A DNA stretch of 64,000 nucleotides from the NCBI RefSeq assembly GCF_910592395.1, contig NC_088312.1:14735292-14799291 (forward strand). The letters are read 5' to 3'. Positions 11,760 to 20,623 of this stretch are shown here, piece after piece; within the stretch, counting starts at the first letter, position 1; each line of letters begins with the position of its first letter. Below the pieces are notes generated by a model. The model ran no database searches. It was not told the origin of the DNA and saw only the letters and a program-made list of their open reading frames with translations. The DNA comes from Lineus longissimus. Taxonomy: Eukaryota > Nemertea > Pilidiophora > Heteronemertea > Lineidae. The position numbers and the translations under genes were made by a program.

Positions 11760-12506
11760 ATGGTAACTGTAATGAACATCGATTCCAGCGACTACCCGGA
11801 TCAGAGTTCAAGTGATTTAACAGTCAATCTCAAGACTGAAATTCAAGATGCATGTAGCATCACTTTAACTTTTGCAGTAATACCTTGTACATTTTACAAC
11901 ATCAGTGCGGCCAGGGAGAATAACTGAATCAAAGTTAAGGGGTTTGATGTGGCAGAGATTACGCTACCAGATGGTCTCTATGACCTACAGAGCTTTTCAA
12001 AAGTATTTGCGGAGAAGTTGAAAGAAAATAGTATGAGTCGAGGTGCTGTCAGATTTGACCTTGAAGAACCAACAGGTAAGGCCATCTTACACTTCCTGAA
12101 GAGAAAAAATGAGGAGCATTATCAGATCTATTTTATTGGTAAAAGCAATGAGTTATTTGGCATGAAAACAGAATGGCCTTACCCTTCAGACAAAAAAAGT
12201 AAGGATGATGTTGTAAGCGAGAAACCCATCAATTTTAGACCAATTAACCAATTTGTTTTTCACTGTGACATAATCGAATCTACTAGTGTATTAAGTAATG
12301 GTGAAACATCTGATGTGCTTACCACAAGACCAATAAAAGAAGCTAATTTTGAGGATTTAATAGCATACACCTTTGAGAAACCAATAGCAATTCCCTGTAA
12401 ACCAAGATTCAATAAGCTGAATATTCGCTTAACGGATGAAAAAGGTGACATCATCGATCTTAATGGTCATGATGTACAGTACCAATTGGTATTAACACAT
12501 CATTGA
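11760..12506 (+). pseudogene. Polinton penton-like minor capsid protein, one in-frame stop
   Basis: The frame runs from the ATG at 11760 (context CTAAATGG) to the stop at 12504-12506, 248 sense codons in total. It is broken once by an in-frame TGA at 11925-11927, after about 55 codons. Length and position next to the capsid gene match the Polinton PX/penton (single jelly-roll) gene. The part downstream of the TGA can only start from a non-ATG codon. Apart from that point mutation the frame is clean, so the inactivation is fairly recent. Function is inferred from position and size. Confidence 0.62.
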
Positions 12507-12528
12507 AATTAAAATTCGTTGAAATTAA

Positions 12529-12987
12529 ATGGCTGGCATTGGCATGTTATTTGGATCTGCAATAATCAATGGATTAGCATTTACTGGATCTGGTTACCTT
12601 TTCAAGTCACTAGATAAAAACGGTTATGAAGCTGAAGTGAAAAGACATGATTTGGCTCAGGAGCAATTACAAAAAGCTTCAACCGAATGGGAGGAGCATA
12701 GAAAGAGTACTATTGACTTTGTTAATCTTGAATTAAAGAGAGAAAGAGACGCTTCTATTGATTTTAACAATACTGATTCAGCACTTACTGTTTACAATCA
12801 TTTACATCCCGATAGAACTATAGTACTACCTCAGAGACCACAATTAAGTGATTATTACCAACCTAGTGATGAAATGAAGAAATAAGAGTACCTATGGATT
12901 ATCCTAGGACTTAGTGGTTTAGGATTAATAATTTATTATTTTACTAGGGTTAGAAAGACTAAGACCATTGATGAGAAGCGGGACTAA
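12529..12987 (+). pseudogene. Small Polinton membrane-type protein, C-terminal tail cut off by a stop
   Basis: ATG at 12529 in the TTAAATGG context. The first 118 codons encode a Gly-rich hydrophobic N-terminus (GIGMLFGSAIINGLAF) and then a charged helical region. A TAA at 12883-12885 ends the frame, but the same frame stays open for 33 more codons with a clear membrane helix (IILGLSGLGLIIYYF) and a basic tail before TAA 12985-12987. I infer a nonsense mutation that removed a C-terminal anchor. The role may be a membrane-active virion protein; no family was recognised. The final stop overlaps, tail to tail, the stop of the ATPase on the other strand. Confidence 0.55.
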
Positions 12988-13487
12988 GATTTTTGATGTG
13001 AAAGAGTAAATCCAAATGGATGTTGTAGTCTAATGATCAGTTTTGATCCTTTTTTCATCTTAAGTTCTTCTATGTAGTACTGTCTTTTCTCCTTAGGAAT
13101 AACACTGTTTTCTTCTAAGGCATCTTTCATGGCTGATTCATCCTTATTAAAAAATAATACTAAAATTCTTATGTTCTCTCTGTAGTCCTTAACAACTGAA
13201 TTGTACTTCTGAACTAGTAACCAAACAGTAAGATTGTAGTGCCTGCCAGAAAAGGCAAGATTACATAACTCGGACACCTTCTTTTTTGTGTCTCTCAAAT
13301 TAGCACAGTCATCAATTAGGAATAATGTGTTAGAACCAGCAAAGGTCAGAGTAGCAAATTGAAGCACAAGGTCCAAATTACTGGCCACCGCTTCGGGATT
13401 AACTATGTAGACGCTCTTGTCTTGGTAAATCCATTTCCTGGCATATGTTTTATTGTTGAAATATGTTGGACAGAAAATGACTATGTT
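12984..13487 (-). pseudogene. Polinton packaging ATPase, 3' part
   Basis: C-terminal part of a FtsK/HerA-type genome-packaging ATPase, with a Walker B strand TLFLIDDC and a downstream region with conserved Gln (WLLVQKYNS). The upstream end is cut by the BEL retrotransposon at 13488. The frame and the 5-bp duplicated sequence ATGTT match the 5' part at 18254-18375, so the gene was one 206-codon frame before insertion, short for the family but complete in Walker A and B. It is transcribed on the minus strand, convergent with the gene ending at 12987. Confidence 0.75.
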
Positions 13488-13680
13488 TGTTGGGAACAGA
13501 TTATAGTCGCCGCCAATAGCTGGTCTATTGGAGTTATTGAATGTCTTTTAGAAACATGTATTTCTGAATTATGTAACTATATCACATGTTCATTCTGACT
13601 CGAGTCTAGTAATAAATCAGTTGAAGTTTTACATAGAACTGGGTGGTCGTTATTCCCTTAGAACCTGGGCATCCCCGACA
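13488..13680 (+). repeat. 5' LTR of BEL element F
   Basis: 193 bp, TG...CA termini, with an internal AATAAA near 13611. Identical by eye to the 3' LTR. Confidence 0.93.
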
Positions 13681-13681
13681 T

Positions 13682-13700
13682 TTTGGTGCCGTGACCAGGA
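13682..13700 (+). promoter_or_regulatory. Primer-binding site of BEL element F
   Basis: TTTTGGTGCCGTGACCAGG begins at 13681, directly after the LTR. It has the TGG start expected for pairing with a tRNA 3' CCA end. The tRNA species was not identified. Confidence 0.6.
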
Positions 13701-13715
13701 TCTATTCGACAACAA

Positions 13716-13994
13716 TTGGCAAGAACCCACGGTAGTAGTGATTGGAAGTTGAAAGACTTACGAAAGAATCTTTTGAAAGAAATCGAAGCTATTGAAGAAG
13801 GAAATGTGACCAGTTACACAACTCCCAGTGCTATCTCGTCTTCAACTGCAGCTTTCCAAAGGATACACGAATCCTCCGGCGTGATATCCAACTTTCGTGC
13901 GAAATCCTTCGTTATAAACGAACATGTCGCCACTGTAGCCGGAAACATCACACGTCCCTCTGTAGGTCAACCAATACGGGATCCGAAACATTAG
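13716..13994 (+). pseudogene. BEL element F gag remnant
   Basis: A 92-codon frame without any ATG, beginning near a TTG, and ending with TAG at 13992-13994 where the pol frame (-1) begins. A BEL gag is normally several hundred residues with zinc knuckles; here the capsid and nucleocapsid regions are absent. The stretch DWKLKDLRKNLLKEIEAIEE resembles a gag N-terminal helix, but assignment rests mainly on position between primer-binding site and protease. Confidence 0.5.
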
Positions 13995-16867
13995 TGACGC
14001 AATCAACTACGTGTACGGATAACGAAGTTAAAGCCTGTCGAAATACGACGCAAGTTCACGCTAAGTCGGTGTCAGCAGGTGACGTCAATGTTGACGGTTT
14101 GTCGAAGTCGGGAACAGTTTTACTGAAAACAGCCGTTGCTGAAATCTCTTCTGGATCAAATACTTATACAGCGACGATACTTTTCGACGAAGGCGCAACA
14201 CGATCGTTTATAACGAAGGATTTCGCACGAAAGTTGGATATCACGCCGGAGGGATCGCAGAAAATTCAACTTGCTGCATTCGGTGGCAAACCTTCTCATG
14301 TCAAATCCTACGATAAGGTGTCATTCGCAGTGCATACGATCACCGGTGGAAAGATGGATATTTCAGCACTTGTAGTTCCGAAAATTTCCGCTCCCATCAA
14401 AAACTTCGTTAATGCTTCACTCTTGGATTTACCTCACCTACGGGAATTACCTTTCGCTCATCCAGTTTCCAATGTGGATTCGTTCGAGATATCGGTTCTC
14501 ATCGGGGCCGATTTCTATTGGGATTTCATGATGGATCACGTAATACGAGGCCCTGGACCCACTGCAGTGCAGTCCAAGCTCGGTTACTTACTCTCTGGCC
14601 CGATATACAAGGAATCTCATGAATCGAACACTACGATACTACACATAGCTACTAATATTCTCGATGAGAAAACCAAACTTCAGGAATATTGGGATTTAGA
14701 AACGATAGGTATCAAAGATGACCCATCTGACCTATGCAAGTCAATGGATTTTGAGTCATACTGTGAAACGCATTTACGGTTTGAGGACAATGGCTACATT
14801 GCAAGACTTCCGTGGAAAGCAGAATATCCACCCTTGCCAACGAATTATGACGTGTGCGTGCGACGTACACGAAATATGATTCGAAAGCTATCACCCGACT
14901 TACGCAAGATGTACAATGACATTATCCAGGATCAAACCAGACGTGACTTCATTGAAGAAGTTCCCATAGATGATGTAGCCTGTGGTCACTATCTCCCACA
15001 TAGGCCAGTCAAGAAAGATTCAGCTACAACTCCAATAAGAATAGTATACGACTGTAGCTGTAAAGTTGGTGAAGGAGCTAGCCTTAATGACTGTTTAGAG
15101 ACGGGACCGCCACTTCAGAACGATCTTGCTGCAATCCTTGTTAGATTTCGCCTACATCACTACGCTCTAGCAACTGACATTGAAAAGGCGTTTCTGAACG
15201 TTGGGCTTGACGCAGAGGATCGGAAGTTTACAAAATTTCTGTGGTTGACGGATAGTAACGACCCAAACAGTGCCTTCAAGGTGTACCAGTTTAAAGTGGT
15301 GCTTTTCGGAGCAGTGTGCTCACCTTTTATTCTAAACGCCACTGTCAGGTCACACTTAGACAAACACGAATCCCCAGTTGCAACCGATATGAAGGACAAT
15401 ATCTATGTTGACAATGTAGCGAGTGGAGCTGAAAGCACACATGACACTGTGAAATACTACCAGGAATCCAGAAAGGTAATGAAATCTGGTGGATTCAATC
15501 TCCGAGCATGGTCGTCCAATTGCCCTGAACTTCGGAAATTGGCTGAAGCAGACAACGTTTACAACCCAGATCGAATTGCCAATGTGCTTGGACTAGACTG
15601 GGATACTGAACAGGACATTCTGCGATATTCAAAGCGGAAAATTGAACCTTCAATAGACAATCTGGTGACAAAACGTGAAGTTGTTCAAGTTACTAGCAGT
15701 ATATACGATCCACCTGGACTTCTGTCTCCAGTACATGTTATGGCTAAGATATTTATACAAGAGCTATGGACACACAAGTTAGATTGGGACGAACCGCTGC
15801 CGGACGAGCTTAACCATACTTGGAGAAGGTTGAGTCAGGAGCTGTCAACCGTGACACAATCATGTGCCATTGATCGCAAATACTTCGATTGTCAAAACAC
15901 TAGCAACGATTTGTATAAGCTTCATGTATTTGCAGACGCGAGCCCAAAGGCCTACGGGGCTGTTGCATATTTGAAATGTGGCGGATGCACTTCACTTGTG
16001 ATGGCAAAAACTCGGGTTGCGCCCATCAAACCCATCTCGCTGCCTAGATTAGAGCTAATGGCCGCTTTAATCGGATCACGTTTACTGAACTATCTTCACA
16101 GAAACCTCAAACCACTGATCAACATTGAACATGCATTCCTTTGGTCGGACAGTCAGATAGTTCTACACTGGATACACAGTGAGAAAAAGCTGCCTTCATT
16201 CGTTGAGAACCGTGTAAGAGAAATACGTGCTTGCCAAGTCATAACCAGATTCAAATACTGTCCCACAAAGGATAACCCTGCCGATATTCTTACTCGGGGA
16301 ATGAATGCATCAGATCTTCAAAACGCCATACTCTGGTGGAACGGTCCACACTGGCTTAGAACTTCTGAGTGGCCACAATGCGAGCTATTCGATGGTAAAT
16401 CGCATACAATGGATACTGACAACGCTGATCGTGATCCGGTCGTCATTGTAACCAACGCAGTCGGTGAACCTGATGTAGACATGCGCATCACCAACGTAAT
16501 CGACCCCGAACGTTACAGTTCGTATACGAAACTGTTGCGCATCAGTGCTCTCGTACTCAGATTTGTTGCAAATGCGAAAAAAAATCCCCAACTACAAAAC
16601 GTTGGACCGCTCACGGCAGGTGAAATTCAAGACGCAGAAACAATGTGGATTAAACATGTTCAACGTCAGAGCTACGGAGATGAGATCAAGACGTTAATGT
16701 CAAAACGTAGGACAGCAGGTCCACTCGTGAAACAACTTCGGTTATTTCTTGACAACGATGGAATATTACGCGCAGGCGGACGATTGCATAACGCGCCTAT
16801 TGACTACGGAACGAAATTTCCGATTCTGATTCCATCTAGACATCGATCCGAGCAAAATGATTTCTGA
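13994..16867 (+). CDS. BEL element F pol: protease, reverse transcriptase, RNase H, start of integrase
   Basis: About 957 codons in one frame, without a convincing ATG start (probably expressed as a gag-pol fusion). Order: aspartic protease with LFDEGATRSF (Asp about residue 65); reverse transcriptase with PIRIVYDCS, ATDIEKAFLNV and the catalytic box IYVDNVASG (about 470); thumb; RNase H with FADAS (about 647), LPRLELMAA, LWSDSQIVLHW and KDNPADILTRG. The frame ends shortly after the linker leading into integrase. The catalytic box is YVDN, not YVDD, as also in BEL copy B. Integrase zinc finger and first catalytic Asp are missing through a deletion near 16850. Confidence 0.88.
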   Translation: MTQSTTCTDNEVKACRNTTQVHAKSVSAGDVNVDGLSKSGTVLLKTAVAEISSGSNTYTATILFDEGATRSFITKDFARKLDITPEGSQKIQLAAFGGKPSHVKSYDKVSFAVHTITGGKMDISALVVPKISAPIKNFVNASLLDLPHLRELPFAHPVSNVDSFEISVLIGADFYWDFMMDHVIRGPGPTAVQSKLGYLLSGPIYKESHESNTTILHIATNILDEKTKLQEYWDLETIGIKDDPSDLCKSMDFESYCETHLRFEDNGYIARLPWKAEYPPLPTNYDVCVRRTRNMIRKLSPDLRKMYNDIIQDQTRRDFIEEVPIDDVACGHYLPHRPVKKDSATTPIRIVYDCSCKVGEGASLNDCLETGPPLQNDLAAILVRFRLHHYALATDIEKAFLNVGLDAEDRKFTKFLWLTDSNDPNSAFKVYQFKVVLFGAVCSPFILNATVRSHLDKHESPVATDMKDNIYVDNVASGAESTHDTVKYYQESRKVMKSGGFNLRAWSSNCPELRKLAEADNVYNPDRIANVLGLDWDTEQDILRYSKRKIEPSIDNLVTKREVVQVTSSIYDPPGLLSPVHVMAKIFIQELWTHKLDWDEPLPDELNHTWRRLSQELSTVTQSCAIDRKYFDCQNTSNDLYKLHVFADASPKAYGAVAYLKCGGCTSLVMAKTRVAPIKPISLPRLELMAALIGSRLLNYLHRNLKPLINIEHAFLWSDSQIVLHWIHSEKKLPSFVENRVREIRACQVITRFKYCPTKDNPADILTRGMNASDLQNAILWWNGPHWLRTSEWPQCELFDGKSHTMDTDNADRDPVVIVTNAVGEPDVDMRITNVIDPERYSSYTKLLRISALVLRFVANAKKNPQLQNVGPLTAGEIQDAETMWIKHVQRQSYGDEIKTLMSKRRTAGPLVKQLRLFLDNDGILRAGGRLHNAPIDYGTKFPILIPSRHRSEQNDF

Positions 16868-17720
16868 CAATGCGTCAACCTATCTCTCTGCGGCTGCAGA
16901 ACTCAAGCAGTTGTTTGAATCTGAATCAGTTAAAACCTATTTAGCTAACCGCCGTGTTGAATGGTTGTTCATACCGAAACGGGCACCTTGGTACGGTGGT
17001 TTTTGGGAACGGTTGATTGGGTTGACAAAGACAGCCTTGAAAAAGGTGCTAGGCCGCCGTTTCTTAACGCTTGATGAGTTACAGACTGTCCTCACCGAGA
17101 TTGAGGCCATACTCAATGACCGACCGATCACATACCTGTCCTCAGATACTGATGATTTACAACCGCTTACGCCATCGCATTTTTTACATGGTAGACCACT
17201 GTCTACTGTTCCTCATGAGTTGTACGATACTGATGAGTTGCGTGACCCAACGTTTGGCAGTCAGTCAGAATTGCAACGACGCGCTGTGTTGATGGCCAGT
17301 GTGCAAGCACAGTTTTGGAACCGGTGGTCACAAGAGTACCTAGCGGCTTTACGTGAAAGAGATCGCAATTGTGGTAAGGGCATTACGCAAAATCAGATTC
17401 AAGTTGGGGACATAGTGCTCATTCATGAAGACTGCGTACCACGTGTAAAGTGGCAACTTGCGCGTGTGTTGAGATTGAATCGCGGTAATGATGGTTTAGT
17501 GCGTTCTGTAGACATCAAAACAAGCCGTGGTCAGACTAACCGCCCGATAACCAAATTGTATCCTTTGGAAACCAACAATGGCGAGACATTATCGAGGCCT
17601 ATTGAACACAACTCGCGTGTTCCTTTGTCAGACAATTCCGAGTGTGCAGCTGAGCACAGGCCTGTTAGACAAGCCGCCATTGAAGCGCGCCGACGCATTG
17701 CACTTATGTCCGATCCGTAA
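16857..17720 (+). pseudogene. BEL element F integrase, C-terminal part
   Basis: A 287-codon frame that opens at the second catalytic Asp (MISDNAST) and continues through the Glu region (GGFWERLIGL), PITYLSSD, the BEL-type MASVQAQFWNRWSQEYL helix and a C-terminal domain with QVGDIVLI and RPITKLYPLE. The HHCC zinc finger and first catalytic Asp, usually about 150-180 residues upstream, are absent, and the frame differs from the preceding pol frame. The integrase cannot be functional. Confidence 0.85.
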
Positions 17721-18060
17721 ATGGATTTCATGCCTTTATTGAGCTGAACATTTTGAATACTGACCTGAGTGTTTTGATGACATGACATAATCTTAAACGG
17801 TCAACTGTTTCTAGTGTCAATATTTTGATTCATTTTATCTGTTGTTTACGCATTTCATCTTTGCTACATACTTCGATGGTTTTAATTATTCTTTCACATT
17901 TGGTTGCGTTTGAATCTAGTCACTCAATTCTATTTATTCAATATTTGTATGTTTGAGAAAATCCAAAAAATAGTTTGCCATTTCATAACATCATTGTATT
18001 TTGATGTGCGTTTCACCCAATTATTAGTTTATGTTCCAGTCACTTCCCGCCCGGGAGTAA

Positions 18061-18253
18061 TGTTGGGAACAGATTATAGTCGCCGCCAATAGCTGGTCTA
18101 TTGGAGTTATTGAATGTCTTTTAGAAACATGTATTTCTGAATTATGTAACTATATCACATGTTCATTCTGACTCGAGTCTAGTAATAAATCAGTTGAAGT
18201 TTTACATAGAACTGGGTGGTCGTTATTCCCTTAGAACCTGGGCATCCCCGACA
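18061..18253 (+). repeat. 3' LTR of BEL element F
   Basis: 193 bp, identical by eye to 13488-13680. It is preceded by GGGAGTAA and followed by the ATGTT target duplication. Confidence 0.93.
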
Positions 18254-18375
18254 ATGTTTTGGAATTTGTGTCGATACTCCTTTTCTAAGAGGTCAAGGGC
18301 AAAATATGTCTTACCACAATTGGTGACACCAGAAATTAGCATGTTATGTGGCTCGTAAATAAATACCTCACCCAT
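18254..18375 (-). pseudogene. Polinton packaging ATPase, 5' part
   Basis: Starts at ATG 18375-18373 on the minus strand and contains the Walker A loop SGVTNCGKT (residues about 15-23). It is cut at the BEL 3' LTR and continues in frame at 13487 once the 5-bp duplication is discounted. Its start codon lies 4 bp from the start codon of the divergent integrase gene (CATTTAAATG), leaving no room for separate leaders. This suggests a shared, symmetric promoter/start element. Confidence 0.78.
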
Positions 18376-18382
18376 TTAAATG
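18371..18382. promoter_or_regulatory. Palindromic bidirectional start element CATTTAAATG
   Basis: The ATPase (minus) and integrase (plus) start codons are the two halves of the palindrome CATTTAAATG at 18373-18382. TAAATG also precedes the starts at 11504, 11760, 12529 and 20368. The recurring context resembles the TAAATG late-promoter/start element of poxviruses; function here is inferred. Confidence 0.45.
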
Positions 18383-19492
18383 GATGTAAAGGATGACACA
18401 CAGCAGTATCTAAGGGATTTGTACTACAACCCCGAGAGTCCCGTGGCTTACAGTTCTTTGAGTAAGATGTGGAAACAGGTCAAGGAAGATGGTAAACTTA
18501 TTAAACAAAAAGAAGTTAAAGAATTTCTAGACACATTACCAACTCACCAACTACACAAACCGGCCATTAAGAAATTCACCTTCAGGAAAACAATGGTATC
18601 GTACATCGATCAACAGTGGCAAGCCGACCTGGTTGACATGCAGAAATTCGAGAGTAAGAATAAAGGTTTCAGATTCATTTTGACAGTAATTGACCTATTC
18701 AGTCGCTATGCTTGGGCTATGGCCGTTAAGAGTAAGAGGGGAGAAGAAATCAGAGATGCATTTAAAGTTATATTTGAGGAAGCTAAACCAGTTGTGGCGA
18801 TACCAGAAAAGATCCAGTTTGATGACAGTACAGAATTCTACAACAAACACTTCAAGGAACTCTTAACAGAAAATGACATAGAATGGTTCTCTACAAAATC
18901 TGATAAGAAGGCAGCGGTAGTAGAAAGATTCAACAGGACTCTTAAAGAAAAAATGTGGCGTTATTTCACTGCTAAGGAGACAGACAAGTGGATTGACGTA
19001 CTGGATGACTTGGTCAGTGGCTACAACAACACATTTCACTCATCAATAGGTATGAAACCTGTAGACACCAGAAAGATGGAAAACGAAGGAGCTGTGTGGT
19101 ACAATCTTTACGGTCTTCACCTCAAAAAAACCTTTGGTGATCCAAAGTACAAAGTAGGTGACAGTGTAAGAATTTCAAAATACAAGTCCATTTTCGGTAA
19201 AGGTTACATGCCCAACTTCACTGAAGAAGTATTCCAAATCAAACAGATCATCTTTACTCACCCTATCGTCTACAAACTTGAAGATTATCATAAAGAGGAA
19301 ATTCAAGGATATTTCTATGAAGAGGAATTGAGTTATGTTCCTAATCCTGACCAGCTAGAGTACAAGATCGAGAAAATCTTGAGGTACAAGACCAGTAAAG
19401 GCAAGAAATATGGATTAGTGAAGTGGAAGGGATACAGTGATAAATTCAATGAATGGTTACCAATTTCAGGCATAAAAAGCCTAAAAACATAA
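18380..19492 (+). CDS. Polinton integrase with C-terminal chromodomain
   Basis: A 370-residue intact frame of the retroviral-type DDE integrase that inserts Polinton DNA. The N-terminal 70 residues form a helical region. Catalytic residues are probably D83 (WQADLVDM), D148 (IQFDDSTEF) and E182 (AAVVERFNRTLK), followed by a YNNTFHSSIGMKP segment typical of Polinton/gypsy integrases. An SH3-like C-terminal region (KYKVGDSVRISKYKS) precedes a chromodomain (about 327-361: IEKILRY, YGLVKWKGY, FNEWLP). The chromodomain probably binds methylated histone H3 and guides insertion. The second Asp sits in DDST rather than the usual DNGT/DKGT. The gene looks intact although its neighbours are broken. Confidence 0.9.
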   Translation: MDVKDDTQQYLRDLYYNPESPVAYSSLSKMWKQVKEDGKLIKQKEVKEFLDTLPTHQLHKPAIKKFTFRKTMVSYIDQQWQADLVDMQKFESKNKGFRFILTVIDLFSRYAWAMAVKSKRGEEIRDAFKVIFEEAKPVVAIPEKIQFDDSTEFYNKHFKELLTENDIEWFSTKSDKKAAVVERFNRTLKEKMWRYFTAKETDKWIDVLDDLVSGYNNTFHSSIGMKPVDTRKMENEGAVWYNLYGLHLKKTFGDPKYKVGDSVRISKYKSIFGKGYMPNFTEEVFQIKQIIFTHPIVYKLEDYHKEEIQGYFYEEELSYVPNPDQLEYKIEKILRYKTSKGKKYGLVKWKGYSDKFNEWLPISGIKSLKT

Positions 19493-19527
19493 TTTAAAAT
19501 CTTTTTATCCTTTAAATCAAGCTAGAA

Positions 19528-20340
19528 ATGGAAGGACAGATATTTAACGTTAACTATGGTACTGTCAATGTTTATCAGTATCCTGTTAATCAGTATCCTG
19601 TTTATCAGTATCCTGTTAATCAGTATCCTTTTAATCAGTATCAACCAGTAGTTTCAGGGCCTACATTTAAATGTGTTAAGTGCGATGTAACAAAACCTGA
19701 AAGTGAATTTGGAAAGAACAGACGTAATAAACTACTTGATTATTGTAAATTATGTGGTTCCACGTTAACCAAGAAATGCGGTAAATGTGGAGAAGTTAAA
19801 TTACTAAGTGATGGTGTATTCGGTAAAGATGGAAATAGAGGTAACTGTAGATCATGTTTTAATTCATATTACAAAAAGGATTACCTTGACCAAAATGGTA
19901 ATAGAGACAGACACAAAATTAGGGTTGGTCTTAACCGCATTTCTAAGGGAGAGTGTACTGGTAATTCATCATTCAATCTAGGATGTACAGACAGTTTCTT
20001 CTCACAGTGGTTAGAGTACCAGAGGAGTCTATCTCCAATAGTAGAAGAAGAGTTGGATCATGTCTTACCAATCAAGGAATTCAAAGATCATCCAGAACTG
20101 TGCTTTGCTTGGTTTAACATTCGACCAATGTCTAAAACACAAAACAGGCAGAAGAGTTCCACAGTCGACTTGAGTATTTTCAAAGAGCAATTGGACCGCT
20201 CATTTAACTTTATGGTCAATAAGCGTAATGAAAACTGGTTTGACTATCAAGACGAAAACGTGATAAACGAGTGGAGAAGGATAACAAACAAGTATTTTTG
20301 GGATAACCCAGAATTTAACGATATCCTTCTACTTAATTAA
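19528..20340 (+). CDS. HNH-type endonuclease with zinc ribbons and YPVNQ repeats
   Basis: A 270-residue intact frame directly downstream of the integrase (36 bp gap). The N-terminus has a low-complexity repeat of YPV(N/Y)Q units (about residues 16-39). Two four-cysteine zinc modules follow: C49/C52 with C73/C76, and C84/C87 with C107/C110. The C-terminal half has an HNH core: ELDHVLPIKEF (D177-H178), FNIRPMSKTQN (N197, N206). This resembles the HNH nucleases of large DNA viruses. It could act in homing, DNA processing or integration. HNH genes are not part of the standard Polinton core, so it is an accessory gene or captured homing-type nuclease. Nuclease assignment is from motif reading only. 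Confidence 0.68.
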   Translation: MEGQIFNVNYGTVNVYQYPVNQYPVYQYPVNQYPFNQYQPVVSGPTFKCVKCDVTKPESEFGKNRRNKLLDYCKLCGSTLTKKCGKCGEVKLLSDGVFGKDGNRGNCRSCFNSYYKKDYLDQNGNRDRHKIRVGLNRISKGECTGNSSFNLGCTDSFFSQWLEYQRSLSPIVEEELDHVLPIKEFKDHPELCFAWFNIRPMSKTQNRQKSSTVDLSIFKEQLDRSFNFMVNKRNENWFDYQDENVINEWRRITNKYFWDNPEFNDILLLN

Positions 20341-20367
20341 TTTTCATCTTTATCTTCATCTGAATAA

Positions 20368-20619
20368 ATGAATAGAACTTGGGGTTACACAAAACGCCCA
20401 CGTAATTGGAAAAAAAGATTAGAACGATTTCATAGAGAATTAGAAGCAGAAGTAGAGTCAAAGTTGGAGCCTGGTCCCGAAAAACCTTTAAAACCTGCTG
20501 GGCCTGCTGGGTCAGAAAAACCTTTAAAATTTAATGTACTTCAAAAACCTGTAGTGTCTGCAAGATCAATACTAAACACTAGAAATGACAGAACAACTGA
20601 TTCTAGTTATTCCCACTAA
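20368..20619 (+). CDS. Small Lys/Pro-rich Polinton protein, unknown
   Basis: An 83-residue frame from an ATG in AATAAATGAAT, 27 bp after the nuclease gene. The first 35 residues are strongly basic and helical (RPRNWKKRLERFHRELEAEV), followed by a proline-rich linker with the repeat EKPLKPAGPAGSEKPLKF. No family recognised. It ends just before the next gene's ATG at 20624. It could be a DNA-binding or core protein; that is a guess from composition. Confidence 0.45.
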   Translation: MNRTWGYTKRPRNWKKRLERFHRELEAEVESKLEPGPEKPLKPAGPAGSEKPLKFNVLQKPVVSARSILNTRNDRTTDSSYSH

Positions 20620-20623
20620 TCAA

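Larger units (their letters stand above)
13488..18253 (+). mobile_element. BEL/Pao LTR retrotransposon F, internally deleted
   Basis: A 4,766-bp element with two 193-bp LTRs that are identical by eye (13488-13680 and 18061-18253), starting TGTTGGGAACAG and ending CATCCCCGACA. The 5-bp target duplication ATGTT lies at 13483-13487 and 18254-18258. A primer-binding-like TGGTGCCGTGACC follows the 5' LTR and a purine run GGGAGTAA precedes the 3' LTR. Most of gag and the N-terminal half of integrase are missing. It interrupts the Polinton ATPase. Confidence 0.93.
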
